The notes beneath the pieces are model-generated. The model saw only the letters and a program-made list of their open reading frames with translations. It did no database searches and was not told the DNA's origin. Shown piece after piece: positions 24,932 to 38,360 of a stretch of DNA of 64,000 nucleotides; within the stretch, counting starts at the first letter, position 1, and the number at the start of each line of letters is the position of its first letter. The stretch spans positions 1,985,001 to 2,049,000 of the forward strand of contig VICG01000014.1 in assembly GCA_008692225.1 (NCBI GenBank), in the 5' to 3' direction. Source of the DNA: Monilinia fructicola (Eukaryota; Ascomycota; Leotiomycetes; Helotiales; Sclerotiniaceae). A program made the translations under genes and the position numbers.

Positions 24932-27900
24932 TATTTTTTATTTTTGTGATCTATGATTATCAAGTATTTAATATTTATTTATAAAATAATAATAAAAGTT
25001 ATTATCCTTGTCATTTCTTGAATTGAATTATTAAAAAGGTGGTTTATTAATAACTCTAAATTTCAAAGTTTTTGAGGATAATGCTCTATAATATATTAGT
25101 TTTAAATAAATAAATTGAAATATAATTATAAAGTACTTAATAGAGATTAAATAAATTCGATATAAATAATTAAAAAATGTATTTATGAATTTTAAATAAG
25201 GAATCGCGTCTAGTATCTATAAAAGGAATCATTTGAGACAAAGTTTTATTGATTTAAAAAATGAAAATGAAGAAAAGAAAAGTAAACTGAACGCCTTTTC
25301 TTTAACAAAAAAAGGGCAGAAGATGTTTAAAAAATTTGATTGAAAATCTTATTAATAAGAACTTTGATTACTTTCTTATTAATAAAAAATTGAAAAAACT
25401 ATGAATTAAAAGTCAAGACATTGAAATAATAATTAAAGACTTTGAAAGAAAAAGTTAAAAAAAAAAAAAAAGTTAACAAAAAAAAAAAAGTGTTAATAGA
25501 AGTTGAAAACTTAAACGAAATACTTTGTATTTAAATTCAAAACATATAAAAAACAGAAAAATTATAAAAAAAAAATATATAAGAAAGTATTATAAGAAAC
25601 AAAATTCTTTATTTTTTCAACACAATAAGCCTTTCGAAAATTTTATATTTTAAGTTATATCAATAATTTATAATGACATTTAATTAATATTTTGATTTAG
25701 TGACTTAATCTTATATATTTTACAGATTGAAAAATAATTAAAATTGTTTAAACTTTTATTTCAACAAAATTTCTCTTAATTGATATATTAATATATTAAA
25801 ATATACATTAACTATTTATTATAAAATATAGAAATAATGAATTATATATCTGTTATATAGTTATATTTCTTTTATATTAATATATTTTTGTTTTTTGAAA
25901 ATATACTTGTTTTTTTTTTATTTCTAAACACTTTATTAAATATCATCGAATAATAAAATAACTGGTTTTGGAATTATTAAATCGATTTTATTAAAAAGTA
26001 AAAAAAGAACCATTCTTTACTTTTATATATTTAGTATTTAACTACTAAGTATCAATATTTAAATCTATAATAATATATTATTAAGAGATCTTTCAATAAA
26101 TAACTCTTTAAAAAATGATAAAATACATTTTGGAAACATTTATTGGATTTTTATATTACTTATAAATAGTATATTTAAGAAATTAGAAACTATATATTCG
26201 ATTTTTGTTACATTGAATATTTAGGTTTTACCGCTTATTACTAAAAAATTATTGTAATTAATAATAGTTATTTAAATTCAAAAAAGAGTCGATTAAAAGA
26301 ACAATTAAAAATCAATATTGTATGTATAATATTTAGTCTTATGATTGTTCTATTATCAAAAATTGATTAAATACTTATTATATTTATTATTTTTTTAGAA
26401 AGAACATTCTCTTCTTTAGATTCTTACTTAATATAATTACAATTAGCAAAACACTAATACTATATACTAGATATATAATTTTCTTCTATATAAAATTACT
26501 TTTTATTTGATTAAAATAATTGTAATTTTTTTGATTAATATAATAGGAAAGTGTTTCAAACTATAATAAGCCCTATTCAGAACAATTACATTGTTAAATA
26601 TTTCATATTTATTCAGTAATATATAATATACAAATATATTGTAAAAACAATACGTCGTAGTAACAAATATCTTGATTATATAATATTTTTTATCTCGGTT
26701 TTTTTTTGTAATTATTTTCAATATCCTGTCAAGGAAGTCAAGAACCAAAATTATAACAAAAATACATTTAATAGTAATTTGTTTTGAAAACTCTTTTGAA
26801 ATAATTTACTTGCTTTTATTACGAGTATTTAAGTATTAAGTTTTCTTATTACTATATTGATTATAATATAAATAATAAGGAATTTTCTCACCTTTTTGAT
26901 ATATTATTTCTCGGCTAATGAAATGAAATAACTTGGAATATTATAGAAAATACTTCGTTAATATTAGTAATATTTTAATTTTTTTATCAATAAAAAAGTT
27001 ATATGTTTATATAAATATAACTATTTTAACACTTATATAGTAGTTGTATAAATCATTTTTATTTTTAATTAATAATAAGATAAGGTTGCTGAATGATTAT
27101 ATAATAAATATAGGTATAGAAATATTTGAAAAACTTGAAAAACAAGATTGATATTCTAATTTTAAAAATATACGAGTCTTCGATTATTTAAGGAATATTT
27201 CAACTAATTATAATTGGATTATCTAGTCATATATATAAATCCATTGATTAGCTTATATTTTTTAATTATATCAATGAAGTTCTTCAATTAAGGAATTAAT
27301 AATAAACCTTCTCAACTTGAAATTTAAAGATTTAAGTTTATAAAGCTTTTAATTAGAAATATCGTGTCTTTTGAACTTAGAATCAAAAAGAGTTCTGTAA
27401 ATTATTAATACGCCTGTTTAATATTTGAAAAAATCAAAGTTTGTAATAAAATCTAGAAAATAGTTAATTCAAATTTTTTTTTTAATCAATTCCATTTTCT
27501 TTAAACTATAGAAAAATGTATTATCAATTATTATTGCATTTCAAATAAAGTATTATATGAAATCAATAGAAAACTTTTAATAATAGCATCTTTGATAATA
27601 TTATTCTTATATCTCAATACTAGTATTAATAATTTTGATTTTATATAAATTAAGATTATAATATCAATATCCTCGTTGCTTCTGAAATCGAATATTCTTT
27701 TTTCAACATTAATTAATTCTCCGATGTCTAGGATGAAAGAAAGAAAAATTATCAAATTTAAAAAAATGATAATAAAGAGATAATTGATTTTAATAATAAA
27801 ATTATAAAATTTATTTCTATTTTTAAAATTTTCATTATAGATTAGATTCCGAAGTTTTGACTAGAATATTAAATGTATTTGTAACAAAATTATAACTTTT

Positions 27901-29329
27901 TAATATATATAATTGTTATTCCAATTAATATTGTATATGGGCATTATTGAATATAGGTAGAGTTTACTAATTCATTTTCTATAGTATATATTTTTATTTT
28001 GTAAAGAAATTCTATAAAATGATTTAAATGTGTTTAAGGATTTACTTTATAACTTCCTTAATTTATAGTTACTATTTTATTTTTATTTAATTAATAAACA
28101 AAGATTCTAAGTAAGTGTTTATACTCCATTTTAACTAAAATATATAATCAATGAATTTTCTTTTAATAATTATAAGATTATATCGAAAGAAAAAGTTTAA
28201 AATTATTAATTAAAAGCCTGTTCGAATAATTTTAATAATGATATTTTCAACAATTTCATACCGAATAGATTTATTATAATATTTACTTTTTTGATTTATA
28301 GTAACCTGATTAATAATTCTATTGGTTAATAGATATTTTTTTGTTTTATAATAATTTTTCAATTTTTAAATTAAACTCTCTTGTTTAGATTTTATATATA
28401 TAGAAACAATAGTTTTTATAATTATTTTTTCATACAATTATTCTATAAATTGAATAGATTTTTAAATATTTATTATAAGGTAATTATTATATTATTTAAT
28501 AATTACAACAATGAACTTGTATTTATAAACTACTAGATAATAAGATGTACTAAAAAAGAGCTTTTAAATATTGAACAATAATAAAGAATATTAAAAATTC
28601 ACTACTGTATTTTACTACATTAATTAATAGATATATAATAGTATTATATTTTTTAAAATGAATTGAAAGAAGCTATTATATTTTTTTAAAAATAAGTATT
28701 GAAAAAACAATTACTAAATACTTTAAAAATTACTTATATTATATATAATAAAGTAAAATCAAAAGAATTGTTCCTAATAATTTCTTTGACTTGATATATT
28801 TTATCAAATATACAAATTATTGAAACATCTTTTTTTAAAAAATATCAAGTTTCTATATATAATATTTATTAATTATTTTTTATCAACGAGAATTTCTATT
28901 AAACTCGGTGAAAAGCTATATTAGTTTTTTGAATACAAATTTGTATATTTGAATTATTGAATTTATGAAAATTGTAAGAAAAAATAATTGCAAACTTAAT
29001 AAAAAACTAGTTTATATCAAAAAATATATATTATCTTTATATTTGAATTAAACAATATTACACTTATACTTTTAAATTTACATTTCAATATTGTGATCAA
29101 TTTCAATAATTGAATTTTATAGTTTCTTAATCATATATCTAAAACAAAGTTTTATAAGTATTATAAATTAAAACGGAATTATCAAATCTAAAATTCGATC
29201 TTTTAAATCTTTTATAAAGTGTAAAAATATTTTTAATTGTAAAAGTTCTTTCTTTGTTGATTCTTTAAAGAATAATACTAGTATAAAATAATATCCCGCT
29301 TATATAAAAGCGTATATCTTTTATTATTA
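24932..29329. other. AT-rich block, no gene recognised
   Basis: About 4.4 kb without element ends I can support. A purine-rich patch lies at 25,230-25,560 (many GAAAA/AAAAAG words). The minus frames at 26,503-26,748 and 27,531-27,755 are short, lack motifs and sit in RIP-like sequence. They are treated as chance. Confidence 0.45.
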
Positions 29330-30192
29330 AATATATAAGAATAATCCCTGAAAAAATATTTTTTTAGTATTAGGATATCAACTAATATAAAATAATTCAA
29401 GGATAGCTTCAATTAATACAAATGAAAGTACTATCTACTCAATAGTATAATTTAATAATTAAAATATTTAATATTATACGGTAAATTACTCTCATGCCAT
29501 GAAAAGTCGAAAAAATTATTTTTATGCCACAAAAATCGAGGTGATTTTACTATAATGCTAGATTCTATTCAAAAAAAAGCTAGAATCTAGGGTTTTATAA
29601 TAGATTTTTTATATTAATAAATTAGTAGTTATATTATTTTGAAATGGAAAGGCTAAAATGAAATAACCGAAATGGAATGGTTGAAATGGAATGATTAGAA
29701 TAAAATGGTCGGAATGGAAAGGGCCAGAATGGAAGAGCTAAAATGGAATGATCGGAATGGAATGGTTGAAATGGAATGGTTGGAATGGTTGATCACCTTC
29801 GAAATAGCCGAACTGATTGATTACCTTCGAAATAGTTGAAATGGTTAATCATCTTCGAAATAGCTGGAATAATTAAGTTTCGAAGGTAAAACAGAAAGTT
29901 GAAGCTTTTTTGCTTACTAATAATCAATCAATGAAAATACTAGATTTTAAAAATTTATAATTCACTATTTAAATTCTAGCTTTTTTGAATAAAATCTAAT
30001 TTAGAATTTAGCCTTTTTTAGTTAAATTTTAAATTAAATTCTATTTAAAAAAGTTAGAATCTATATGGCATTATAATAAAATAAGTTTGATTTTCGTGGC
30101 ATGAGAGTAATTTTTTCGACTTTTTATGGTATGAGAGTAATTTACCGAATATTATAATAAATTATACGTAAAAATCAATTGTATTTCGACTA
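29330..30192 (+). repeat. Unclassified repeat family G, copy G1, split by MITE C1
   Basis: Text around 29,340-29,478 (CCTGAAAAAATATTTT, ATATCAACTAATATAAAATA, GTACTATCTACTCAATAGTA) recurs at 36,350-36,500 and 42,955-43,090 and, inverted, at 40,900-41,085. The family start is most constant: a TAACCCCAAATAGTACACTTTT-like motif, ~30 bases, then CCAACTAATA. No ends or duplication were defined, so the type is unknown. Confidence 0.45.
29479..30147 (+). mobile_element. Mutator-like MITE C, copy C1 (669 bp, 9-bp duplication AATATTATA)
   Basis: Starts CGGTAAATTACTCTCATGCC and ends with its inverted counterpart (GGTATGAGAGTAATTTACCG); the TIRs remain similar for roughly 85 bases. Exact 9-bp duplications AATATTATA lie at 29,470-29,478 and 30,148-30,156. 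A 9-bp duplication with long TIRs is characteristic of the Mutator superfamily. Each TIR contains two tandem versions of TTACTCTCATGCCAYGAAAA. The interior (29,640-29,880) is a minisatellite of GGAATGGTTG-like units, followed by ~30-base units with CACCTTCGAAATAG. No transposase. Confidence 0.82.
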
Positions 30193-31962
30193 AGTTTATA
30201 TATCTATTTTCCGGACACCCCTGTTTCCGGACACCATTTTACATCAAAACCAATTACTTTAGTATATTAATAATTTAACTAATATTAAAAAAATTTTATC
30301 GAGATTTTAAATATAAAACTTGTAATATATCTATTGATTCTATTACTAGTTTTTAGACTTTTAGTAATTTTTTTAAAAGAATTATAATACTTTATTTATA
30401 CTATATATATAGTTTACATATAAAATAAAAATATTTCAAGGCTTATTTATTAATGAAATGTAAATTTGTATATAACTCAATAACTACAATTTATATTATA
30501 GTTTTATTCTAGAAATTTGTGTTTTATCTAATTTTAAAAATTAAAAAAAAGACTGTTTATTTTTGATAATTTTTATTAAAAGCTTATTAATACATTTTAA
30601 GTATTTACAATCTATATACGTTTCATATATATGTTTAAAGTATTAAAGTTTCATTATTAACAATTTTTCAAACAATAATACAATTCTAATTGAGTTATTA
30701 ATATATCAAAATGTTACTCGGTAAACTAAATATTTCTATATACGCAAAAATTCGAATTAATATAACTTCTTCAAATGATAATATAAACTTACAAAAACTT
30801 AATAGAACATAGCTTCAATTTAGTTATATATATATATATATATATATAAAAATTTGATATATTAAAGTATAATATCGATATCAAGGTACAGGATTGAAAT
30901 TTGAAAATTTAATAATTTTTTTGATTTTAAAATTATATTTTAGATTTTCAATAAGTTTTTGAATTTTATAATTCATATATTGGAAATTAATATATTATGA
31001 GATTAATAATAATTTACTTTTTTGATTATTCTGAAATATTTATAGTTTTATTATAAAAAAAACTATTATACAAAAATATTAAAATTTAAATAAAAAATTG
31101 TAATTTTTATAGGCTAAATTCGTTTATTTTGTATTCTATAAATATATCTCGCTTTTAGAATTTCTATTTTTTTAATTTTATTTTTATATTACTTTTGAAA
31201 CAATAAGGTTATCAGAATTTCAAAATAATGAAATTTATTTATAGTTTTCATAGTATTATACTACGAGCTTTGAGTACGGCCGCTTGGGCCGACCAATGAT
31301 ATAACTCGCCTAAGGCTCGATATCAAATAACAACGGCCCTTTATAATCTCCCTTGTAGCTCGTTTTACAAAACTTATATATAATATTTATTTCTTAACAA
31401 TTTAAAATCTAATAAACTTAAAAATTATATATTTAAAAAGTATATAATCTAAAAAATATAATTATTTATTTTAATATTATTTTATTTATGATTTTAATTT
31501 ATAATATTAATATAATATAATTATATACTAGTACTTTTTATTAAAATTTCTATGTTTTTATATAAACGTTATATAGTTTTTTTTGGACTAATCAGCTTTC
31601 AATTAATGAGACGTTTTAGAATATGTAACTTATAGATTAAATCTTATAATATAAAATTTCAAGTATATAAAGTTATAGAAATTATAAAAATAATATTTGA
31701 AATTTCGAAAAAATTATTAGAGTTTTAAAATTCAATATATAATAAATTATTCAATTTTCTATTCTAATATTTGAAATTGAGTACATAAATAAGGTTATAT
31801 AATTGATATATTTTATTAAAGTTTCAAAAAATTATATAAACATTCGAGAGCATTATATTGAATTCAATTTTTATATATACAGGGATTTTTATTTTGCCGA
31901 GTAGATTTTAATGTAAAATAATATCCAGAGATAGTAGTGTTCGGGAAAATAGTATACGGACT
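30193..31962. mobile_element. TIR element family F, copy F3 (1.77 kb, TA duplication)
   Basis: The left end runs AGTTTATATATCTATTTTCC, GGACACCCCTGTTTCCGGAC, ACCATTTTACAT. The reverse complement of the right end runs AGTCCGTATACTATTTTCCC, GAACACTACTATCTCTGGAT, ATTATTTTACAT. TA lies at 30,191-30,192 and 31,963-31,964. The TTTCCGGACACC motif occurs twice in the left TIR, as in F2. No ORF survives. A GC-rich island (31,263-31,373) in the interior is described separately. Confidence 0.65.
31263..31373. other. GC-rich island with several inverted repeats inside F3
   Basis: A ~110-base island stands out of AT-rich DNA. It opens ACGAGCT (31,263-31,269) and closes AGCTCGT (31,357-31,363). Inside are CGGCC/GGCCG (31,277-31,291) and GATAT/ATATC around a CGCCTAAGG loop. 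On the minus strand the right edge reads TGTAAAACGAGCTACAAGGG, which has the look of an LTR start (TGT...), but no matching end or duplication was found. It is either the undamaged start of a solo LTR or a small foldback element. Confidence 0.35.
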
Positions 31963-34148
31963 TAATATAGTATTATATTGTTTAAAAAGATATAGATATA
32001 AGTCATATATTTCAATTAGATTATTAAATATATAAAACATATAAAAGTTAATGAAAATTTCGTTTTCGCTTAAATTCTAGAAATCAATCTATTATAAATT
32101 CAAATATAACAAGAATTCTATATAAAGTATATATTTCAATTCTTTGATTTATATGTTTATAATATTAATAGTTCTATTAATTTCAAATCTTTTAAACTAT
32201 ATAAACTTTTAAAATCTTTCAAATTCTTCAAATTCTACAATTTTTTTAAATCATTTGAGCCTTATAGACTTTTTGCTATTAATTAAAAAGTTGTCTAGAA
32301 TTGATTATTTAATTCTATAAATGATATTTTATAAAGATTAATATTGATATATAAACTAATATAACTCCTTATATTATTATTATTATAATTATATATTAAT
32401 AATAATATTAATATACTAATCGAACTATGATTTATTGCTTTAATTGGAGTTGAATAAAAACAAAAATTCGTTTTATTAAAATAACAACTTTTATTTATAT
32501 AAAATCTATCTATATAATAATTATAATTAATAAATGAAAGATGAAACTTTGATATTTACTAATACATTTATATACATTTTATAATAGTATACGTAGTAAT
32601 TATTTAAAAATTAATAAAAAATCGTTTAAATTTTATTTTCAAAATCCATCAAGATTATATTTAATCATAAAATATATTAAAAAGGTTTAAGTTATAAAAT
32701 TTCTATTAATTTCAAAGATTTTAAAATCTTTCGTATAAATAAAAGTTCATTTATATTCTATAAATCTTTTATATAAATCAGTTCTGTTTATAATTATTTG
32801 TTTATTAATTTGGCAATAAAAAATCTAATTTCAATAGTTATTATATTTTTTGATAAGGCAAATATATTTTCCCGAAAAAAACCAAATAATATTTTTGCAA
32901 TAATAACGTTAATCTTATAATATATCTCATTTTTGAAACATTACAAATCAAACAATTATTTTAATTCAAGTTATTATATTAGATTTTTTATAAAACTTAG
33001 ATCTAAAAGTCTTAGTTTTGATTTTATCGTTTTCTCTAATTAATTTATAATTATTTGTTATAAAATCAATAATCTTTAATTGAGATCAATTTTATAACTT
33101 TGTTTGATAAATTAATTGTTTTATTTTTTTTTCTTTAATCTATTTTTAAAGTAATAAATTGTACGAAGTTTTATTTATAGTATATTGAAACAATTTAAGG
33201 TAATTAAAATTATTAATATACTTATTTAACTATTTAAGTATAATAATAATTATAGACCTATAGTATTAGCATATAAGATATTAGAAAATAAAAGAATAAA
33301 TCTCTTTTGAAAAATAGTTTTTTATATATATATACGTTTAAAGAGAAGATATTATATATATTAATAGGTGCGTATATAATATTCTACTTTTCAACTAGAT
33401 CTTATAATAGTTCAAAAACTAAGGATAGTAAATCGTTTATTAAACTATTAATTATTATATAAATAGAATTTATATAAACATATTAATTATATCAAGCTAA
33501 AAAACATAATATAAATAATAAATCTATTATAAATCAATCACTTTAAGTTAAAACTAATATATTGATTGTATATAAAATTATAAATTTTTCTTAATTCGTT
33601 TGTATTTGATTATTTTTATTCTTTTGAATAGAAATAATTCTATTGATATAGTATTTTAATATTTATGTTTTATGAATTAAACATTTTAGAAATATTAATC
33701 TTATATTTCAGTTTTTTAGAAAGTTATAATTAATAATTGATTATTAAATCTCGTAATAAAGAACATGAAGAGAGCATTATAAACTTCTAATATTAATTTT
33801 AAAGGTTTTGTTAATTTTTAAATCATTAATGATTTCTAATTCTTAATAATTTTTAGTTTTTAGATTTTATTTTTTTTCATTTAATATTTCTATAAGATTG
33901 ATAAAGCTTTAATTATAGAGGATAATTAATAGAATTGAATTGAAGAATTAAGCTTTTTTAATTAAATAATAATAAATCTTAGTTTTCTAATAAAAAAATT
34001 GCGATTATACTGTCAAATATAATAGATAGCAAATCGAAGAAATAATAATAGAATAAATAGCTAAATATTGTTTAATAATATACAATCAAATAATAAGTTT
34101 GTAAAAGTAAAAATATAGAAAGTTTCACAAGAAAATAAAGTACAAATA
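31963..34148. other. AT-rich spacer, no gene
   Basis: Nothing beyond degenerate AT-rich DNA was recognised. Stops are dense in all frames. Confidence 0.45.
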
Positions 34149-34527
34149 CTTAGTGGCGCAACTGAATATATTTAACACTATATTCAAACGTTCTCAAAAT
34201 GGTTTTAAGATATTTCAATATTTTAAGATAATATTAAGCTAATTGAAGCTAATCTTAAAATAGATTAAATTGATAAAATATATTAATATATTTTAAAATA
34301 TATTAGGATATCTTAAAATATATTAGGATATCTTAAAATAGCTTAAAATAATTTAATAATTGAAGATTATGTTAAAACCGTATTAAGATTATCTTAATAC
34401 CGTATTGAAAGTATAGTATAATTAATTATTATAATATATAAAAATTTAAAAGTTTTAATTATTAAATTATTATTAGTTATTTAGCCGAGTGGTTAGAATG
34501 ATTTGTTTACAGCAAAAAAAATAATAA

Positions 34528-34565
<38 letters not shown>

Positions 34566-35260
34566 TTAATAATACTTAGTGGCGCAAGTGAATATATTTA
34601 ACACTATATTAAAACGTTTTTAAGATGGTTTTAAGCTATTTTAGTATTTTAAGATAATATTAAGCTAGTTTAAGTTAATTTTAAAATAGCTTAAATCGAT
34701 AAAATATATTAATATATTTTAAGATAGCTTAAAATAGCTTAAGATAATTTAATAATTAGAGATTATGTTAAAACCGTGTTAACATTGTATTAAAATCATA
34801 ATTTAATTGATTATAATAATATATAGAAATTTAGAAAATGAGTAATTATCAAATTATTATTAGTTATTTAGCCGAGTGGTTAAACTGATTTGTTCGAGAA
34901 AAAAAGTAACGAAAATAACAATATTATTAATAATACTTTTTTTAATTTTTTTTTAAAAAAAAAAGTAAAGAAAATCCACTTTTAAAACTTTATTTTTTAA
35001 GATATTTTAAGATATCTTAATATTGTCTCAAAACGGTTAGTGAGTTATTGCAACAATGTCGATTTAATACCATTTTAAGATTAGCTTAAAATTAGCTTAA
35101 AATGGTGTTAATACCGATTCAAGTAGGTTTTAACTACGTTTTAAGCTATTTTAAGTTATTTTAAATTATATTGAATTATGTTAAGCTATTTTAAAATATT
35201 CTTAATTGATATTAAGAATATTTTAACATTATCTCAAACATTATTAAAAAAGCCATAAAG
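34149..35260 (+). mobile_element. MITE family B, two tandem copies B2a (partial) and B2b
   Basis: B2a starts at 34,149 (CTTAGTGGCGCAACTGAATA, TA at 34,147-34,148), includes the tRNA-like stretch (34,481-34,505) and ends in an (AAT)n tract. At 34,575 a second copy begins (CTTAGTGGCGCAAGTGAATA, TA before it) and runs to the usual right end at 35,260 (AGCCATAAAG then TA), with its own tRNA-like stretch at 34,868-34,895. The right half of B2a is absent, so unequal exchange or insertion with deletion at the AAT tract is likely. Confidence 0.68.
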
Positions 35261-35262
35261 TA

Positions 35263-36339
35263 TTGTTTCAAATATTCATTTGAATAATTAGTAATTAGAA
35301 ACTTTGAATTATTTTTTTAAAAATATTAAATTTTTGTTTTATTGTATTCTATATTATCAAATATTAAAAATGAAACAATTCTTTTTCACTTTTTAATCGC
35401 TAATTAACTTGATATTATTTATCAAAATATTAATATATTCTTTAATGAAAAATAGTAATTATTTCTTGATATTAATATTTTATTTTGGTAATTAAGCTTA
35501 TTTTTGGGGATTTCGAAAGAAGTCTTACAAATATATTATTAAAACCTTATTGATTGTACATAGTTTTTGCAAATTTAATTATATAAAAATAAATGAAAAA
35601 TTGAATATACAAATTTAAAAATTGTTTTATTTCAAAAGTCTTTTTTTATAATAAAAAAAATATAAATAAATGAATAAATATACTCTTTTGATATTAATAT
35701 GGTCTTAAGAAAATAGAAAAGAATCTTTATTTGCGAAAATTTGTTTTCAATTTAAAAAAGGTTTAATTAAAAATTACATTAGAAACTATAATATTATATT
35801 AATAGATTATCAATATAGCCCTGAAAATTTGTTTGTATTAATTAAAAATAAGTATTTCAAATCAACTAAAAACTTTCAAAATAAGAATTATAAATAATTT
35901 TCTTTAAAATTATACAAATGAATATTATAAAGACAGGTTTAAGTATAATATTACCAATAATTGGTAGTTCAATTTTCTTTTCTATAAAATTTTTATATAG
36001 TTATAAAAATATTAATTTTAATATCTATAAACTATTTCAATATTATATATTATAATTTTAGTTAAGAGGCTTTACTATATAATCTTTATTATATATTTCC
36101 ATATATAATTGTATATATAAGATTCTTTATAATATAATTATAAATTAATTAAATCAAAAAAATGTTTTCACTGAAAATCAAAATAAAACAATTGTTGAAA
36201 ATATCTGATCAATATTTTATTATAATAAAATTAGTTATAAAATCATAAAATTACAAAATTACAAAATTCTAAATTCAATACCCAATAATAATAATTTCAA
36301 ATTGTATACTTTTTAATATCAGTATTTCAACCAATATAT
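35263..36339. other. AT-rich spacer, no gene
   Basis: Nothing recognised apart from AT-rich degenerate sequence. Confidence 0.45.
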
Positions 36340-36800
36340 TATATTTACAACAGTAACCCCAAATAACACACTTTTGAATATCAATATATCAACTAACTCA
36401 AAATTATTCAAAAACAGTCTCAATTGGTACAAATAATACTACTATTTATCCAATAATATAACTTACTAAATAGAATATTTAAATATCAATAAAACTATAT
36501 ATAAAAATTAATTAGTTTCTGAATCATTTAAGAATATATTTTACTAAAATTTTTGATATAGATTATATATTTCAACAATATTGTATTATAAAGTATTTGA
36601 AAATTAATGAAAGCTTTGTTTTTGCTTAAAATGTCGGAATTTATTCGAAACTAAGATATAATCAAAGTTTTACATAACCTTCTGATTAGTAAGCATTCAG
36701 AACATATATATTAATAGTATTTCACTAATTTTATTAAAGTTGTTAAATTAAATCTCGTTTCTACTACTTATTTATTTAAACAGAAAAGTGATGGTTTAAT
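36340..36800 (+). repeat. Unclassified repeat family G, copy G2
   Basis: Begins with TAACCCCAAATAACACACTT and continues ATCAACTAACTC, CTCAATTGGTACAAATAATA, then ~GAAAGCTTTGTTTTTGCTTA near 36,610. It is colinear with G4 (42,950-43,400) and inverted G3. Limits are approximate. Confidence 0.5.
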
Positions 36801-37294
36801 AAGGGGAATGTTAGCCGAAGTATCGATATTAAGAAGTGTGATATTCGAGGTTATTACCGAAAATTATATCTATCCCTTTTTAGAATTATAAGCTTAAACT
36901 TCAATTATGCTACAATTATATTAGCCCTGAAATATTATTCCTAGAAAATAATAGTCCCAATTAGTATATTTTTTTCCTATAAATATTTTAATTTATATAT
37001 TATTCTCTGTTTCCGATTTAAAATATCACTTTCAACTTTCAAGTCGTTTTTTTAATTATTTAATGTATTAGTTTAACTGTTTTAATCATAATATCAATCT
37101 AGTTATAATTTTTTATTAAATTTAATGCACTTTATTATTGATATTATATAGTTTTATAATATTAAATATTCAACTATTAAGTTCATTTTTAACTAATTTA
37201 TTATTAATCAATTTTCTCTTAGCTTTTCTTCTCACTAATACCTTTATAAAGATATATTTTTTATAATTATAAAAGCTATTGTCTTTTATATATA
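36801..37294. other. AT-rich spacer, no gene
   Basis: Slightly less AT-rich at its start (GTTAGCCGAAGTATCGATAT near 36,810), otherwise unremarkable. Confidence 0.4.
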
Positions 37295-37951
37295 CTTAGT
37301 GGCGCAATTGAATATATTTAACACTATATTAAAACGTTCTTAAAATGGTTTTAAGCCATTTTAGTATTCTAAGATAATATCAAGCTAATTTAAGCTAATC
37401 TTAAAATAGCTTAAATCGATAAAATATATTAATATATTTTAAGATATCTTAAAATAGCTTAAGATAATTTAATAATTAAAGATTATGTTAAAACCGTATT
37501 AAGATTATGTTAACACTATATTAAAATCATAATTTAATTGATTATAATAATATATAAGAATTTAGAAAATGAGTAGTTATCAAATTATTATTGGTTATTT
37601 AGCCAAATGGTTAGAATGATCTGTTTATAGCAAAAATAAATAATAATAAGAATGATGAGAATAATAATAATTTTTTCCACTTTTAAAGCTTTATTTTTTT
37701 AAGTTATCTCAAAATATCTTAATACTATCTCAAAACGGTTAGTGAGTTATTGTAATAATGCTAATTTAATACCATTTTAAGATTAGCTCAAAATGGTGTT
37801 AACATCGATTCGAATAAGTTTTAACACTATTTTCAACTATTTTAAGCTATTTTGAATTATATTGAATTAGTTTAAGCTATTTTGAAACGTTCTTAATTTA
37901 AATTAAAAATGTTTTAATATAATGTTAAACATTATTAAAAGAGCCATAAAG
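37295..37951 (+). mobile_element. MITE family B, copy B3 (657 bp)
   Basis: A clean full copy from CTTAGTGGCGCAATTGAATA to AGAGCCATAAAG with TA on both sides (37,293-37,294 and 37,952-37,953). The tRNA-like stretch is at 37,598-37,622, followed by an interrupted AAT/AAG tract. No ORF. Confidence 0.72.
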
Positions 37952-38360
37952 TATTAACTAGTTATTTAGGTATATACTCGATAGTAGCGGTTGGCTCTAA
38001 CAGCATTGGTTCTGCAGTTGATACTTGTTGACCGCCGTCGCTAATAACATTCTAATTTATACATTTTTTAATTAATTATTATTTATTTTTAACTACTTAT
38101 TTCTTAACTGCTAGTACTTATTTTTTAATTACTTATTTTTGAACTACTTATTTTTTAATTACTTATTTTTTTAACCGTTGAATTTTCAGCTACTTGTATT
38201 TTATTAAAAAAAATATTACTTCAACTAGCACTACCTAAACTAGCACAGTTGTTAAAAAAACCCCCAAGTAGTATGTACTATATCTTAACTATATATAATA
38301 TTAATTGAAAAACCAATATTAAAATTAAAATGTATACTATTTGGGGTTATTATTCTTTAT
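37952..38360. other. GC-rich patch, short tandem repeats and an inverted G fragment
   Basis: Bases 37,975-38,050 are GC-rich (TAGTAGCGGTTGGCTCTAAC ... TTGACCGCCGTCGCTAATAA). On the minus strand the patch begins TGTTATTAGCGACGGCGGTC, compatible with an LTR start, though no duplication was found. 38,080-38,200 holds ~15-30-base repeats of AACTACTTATTTTTTAATTA. 38,260-38,360 contains the inverted G start motif (CTATTTGGGGTTATTATTCT). Confidence 0.4.

Noticed and set aside
19923..27755. Minus-strand frames of 69-81 codons (19,923-20,153; 22,076-22,285; 26,503-26,748; 27,531-27,755)
   Set aside because: Short, rich in Ile, Lys and Asn as expected from AT-rich DNA, lacking motifs, and one lies inside degraded L1.
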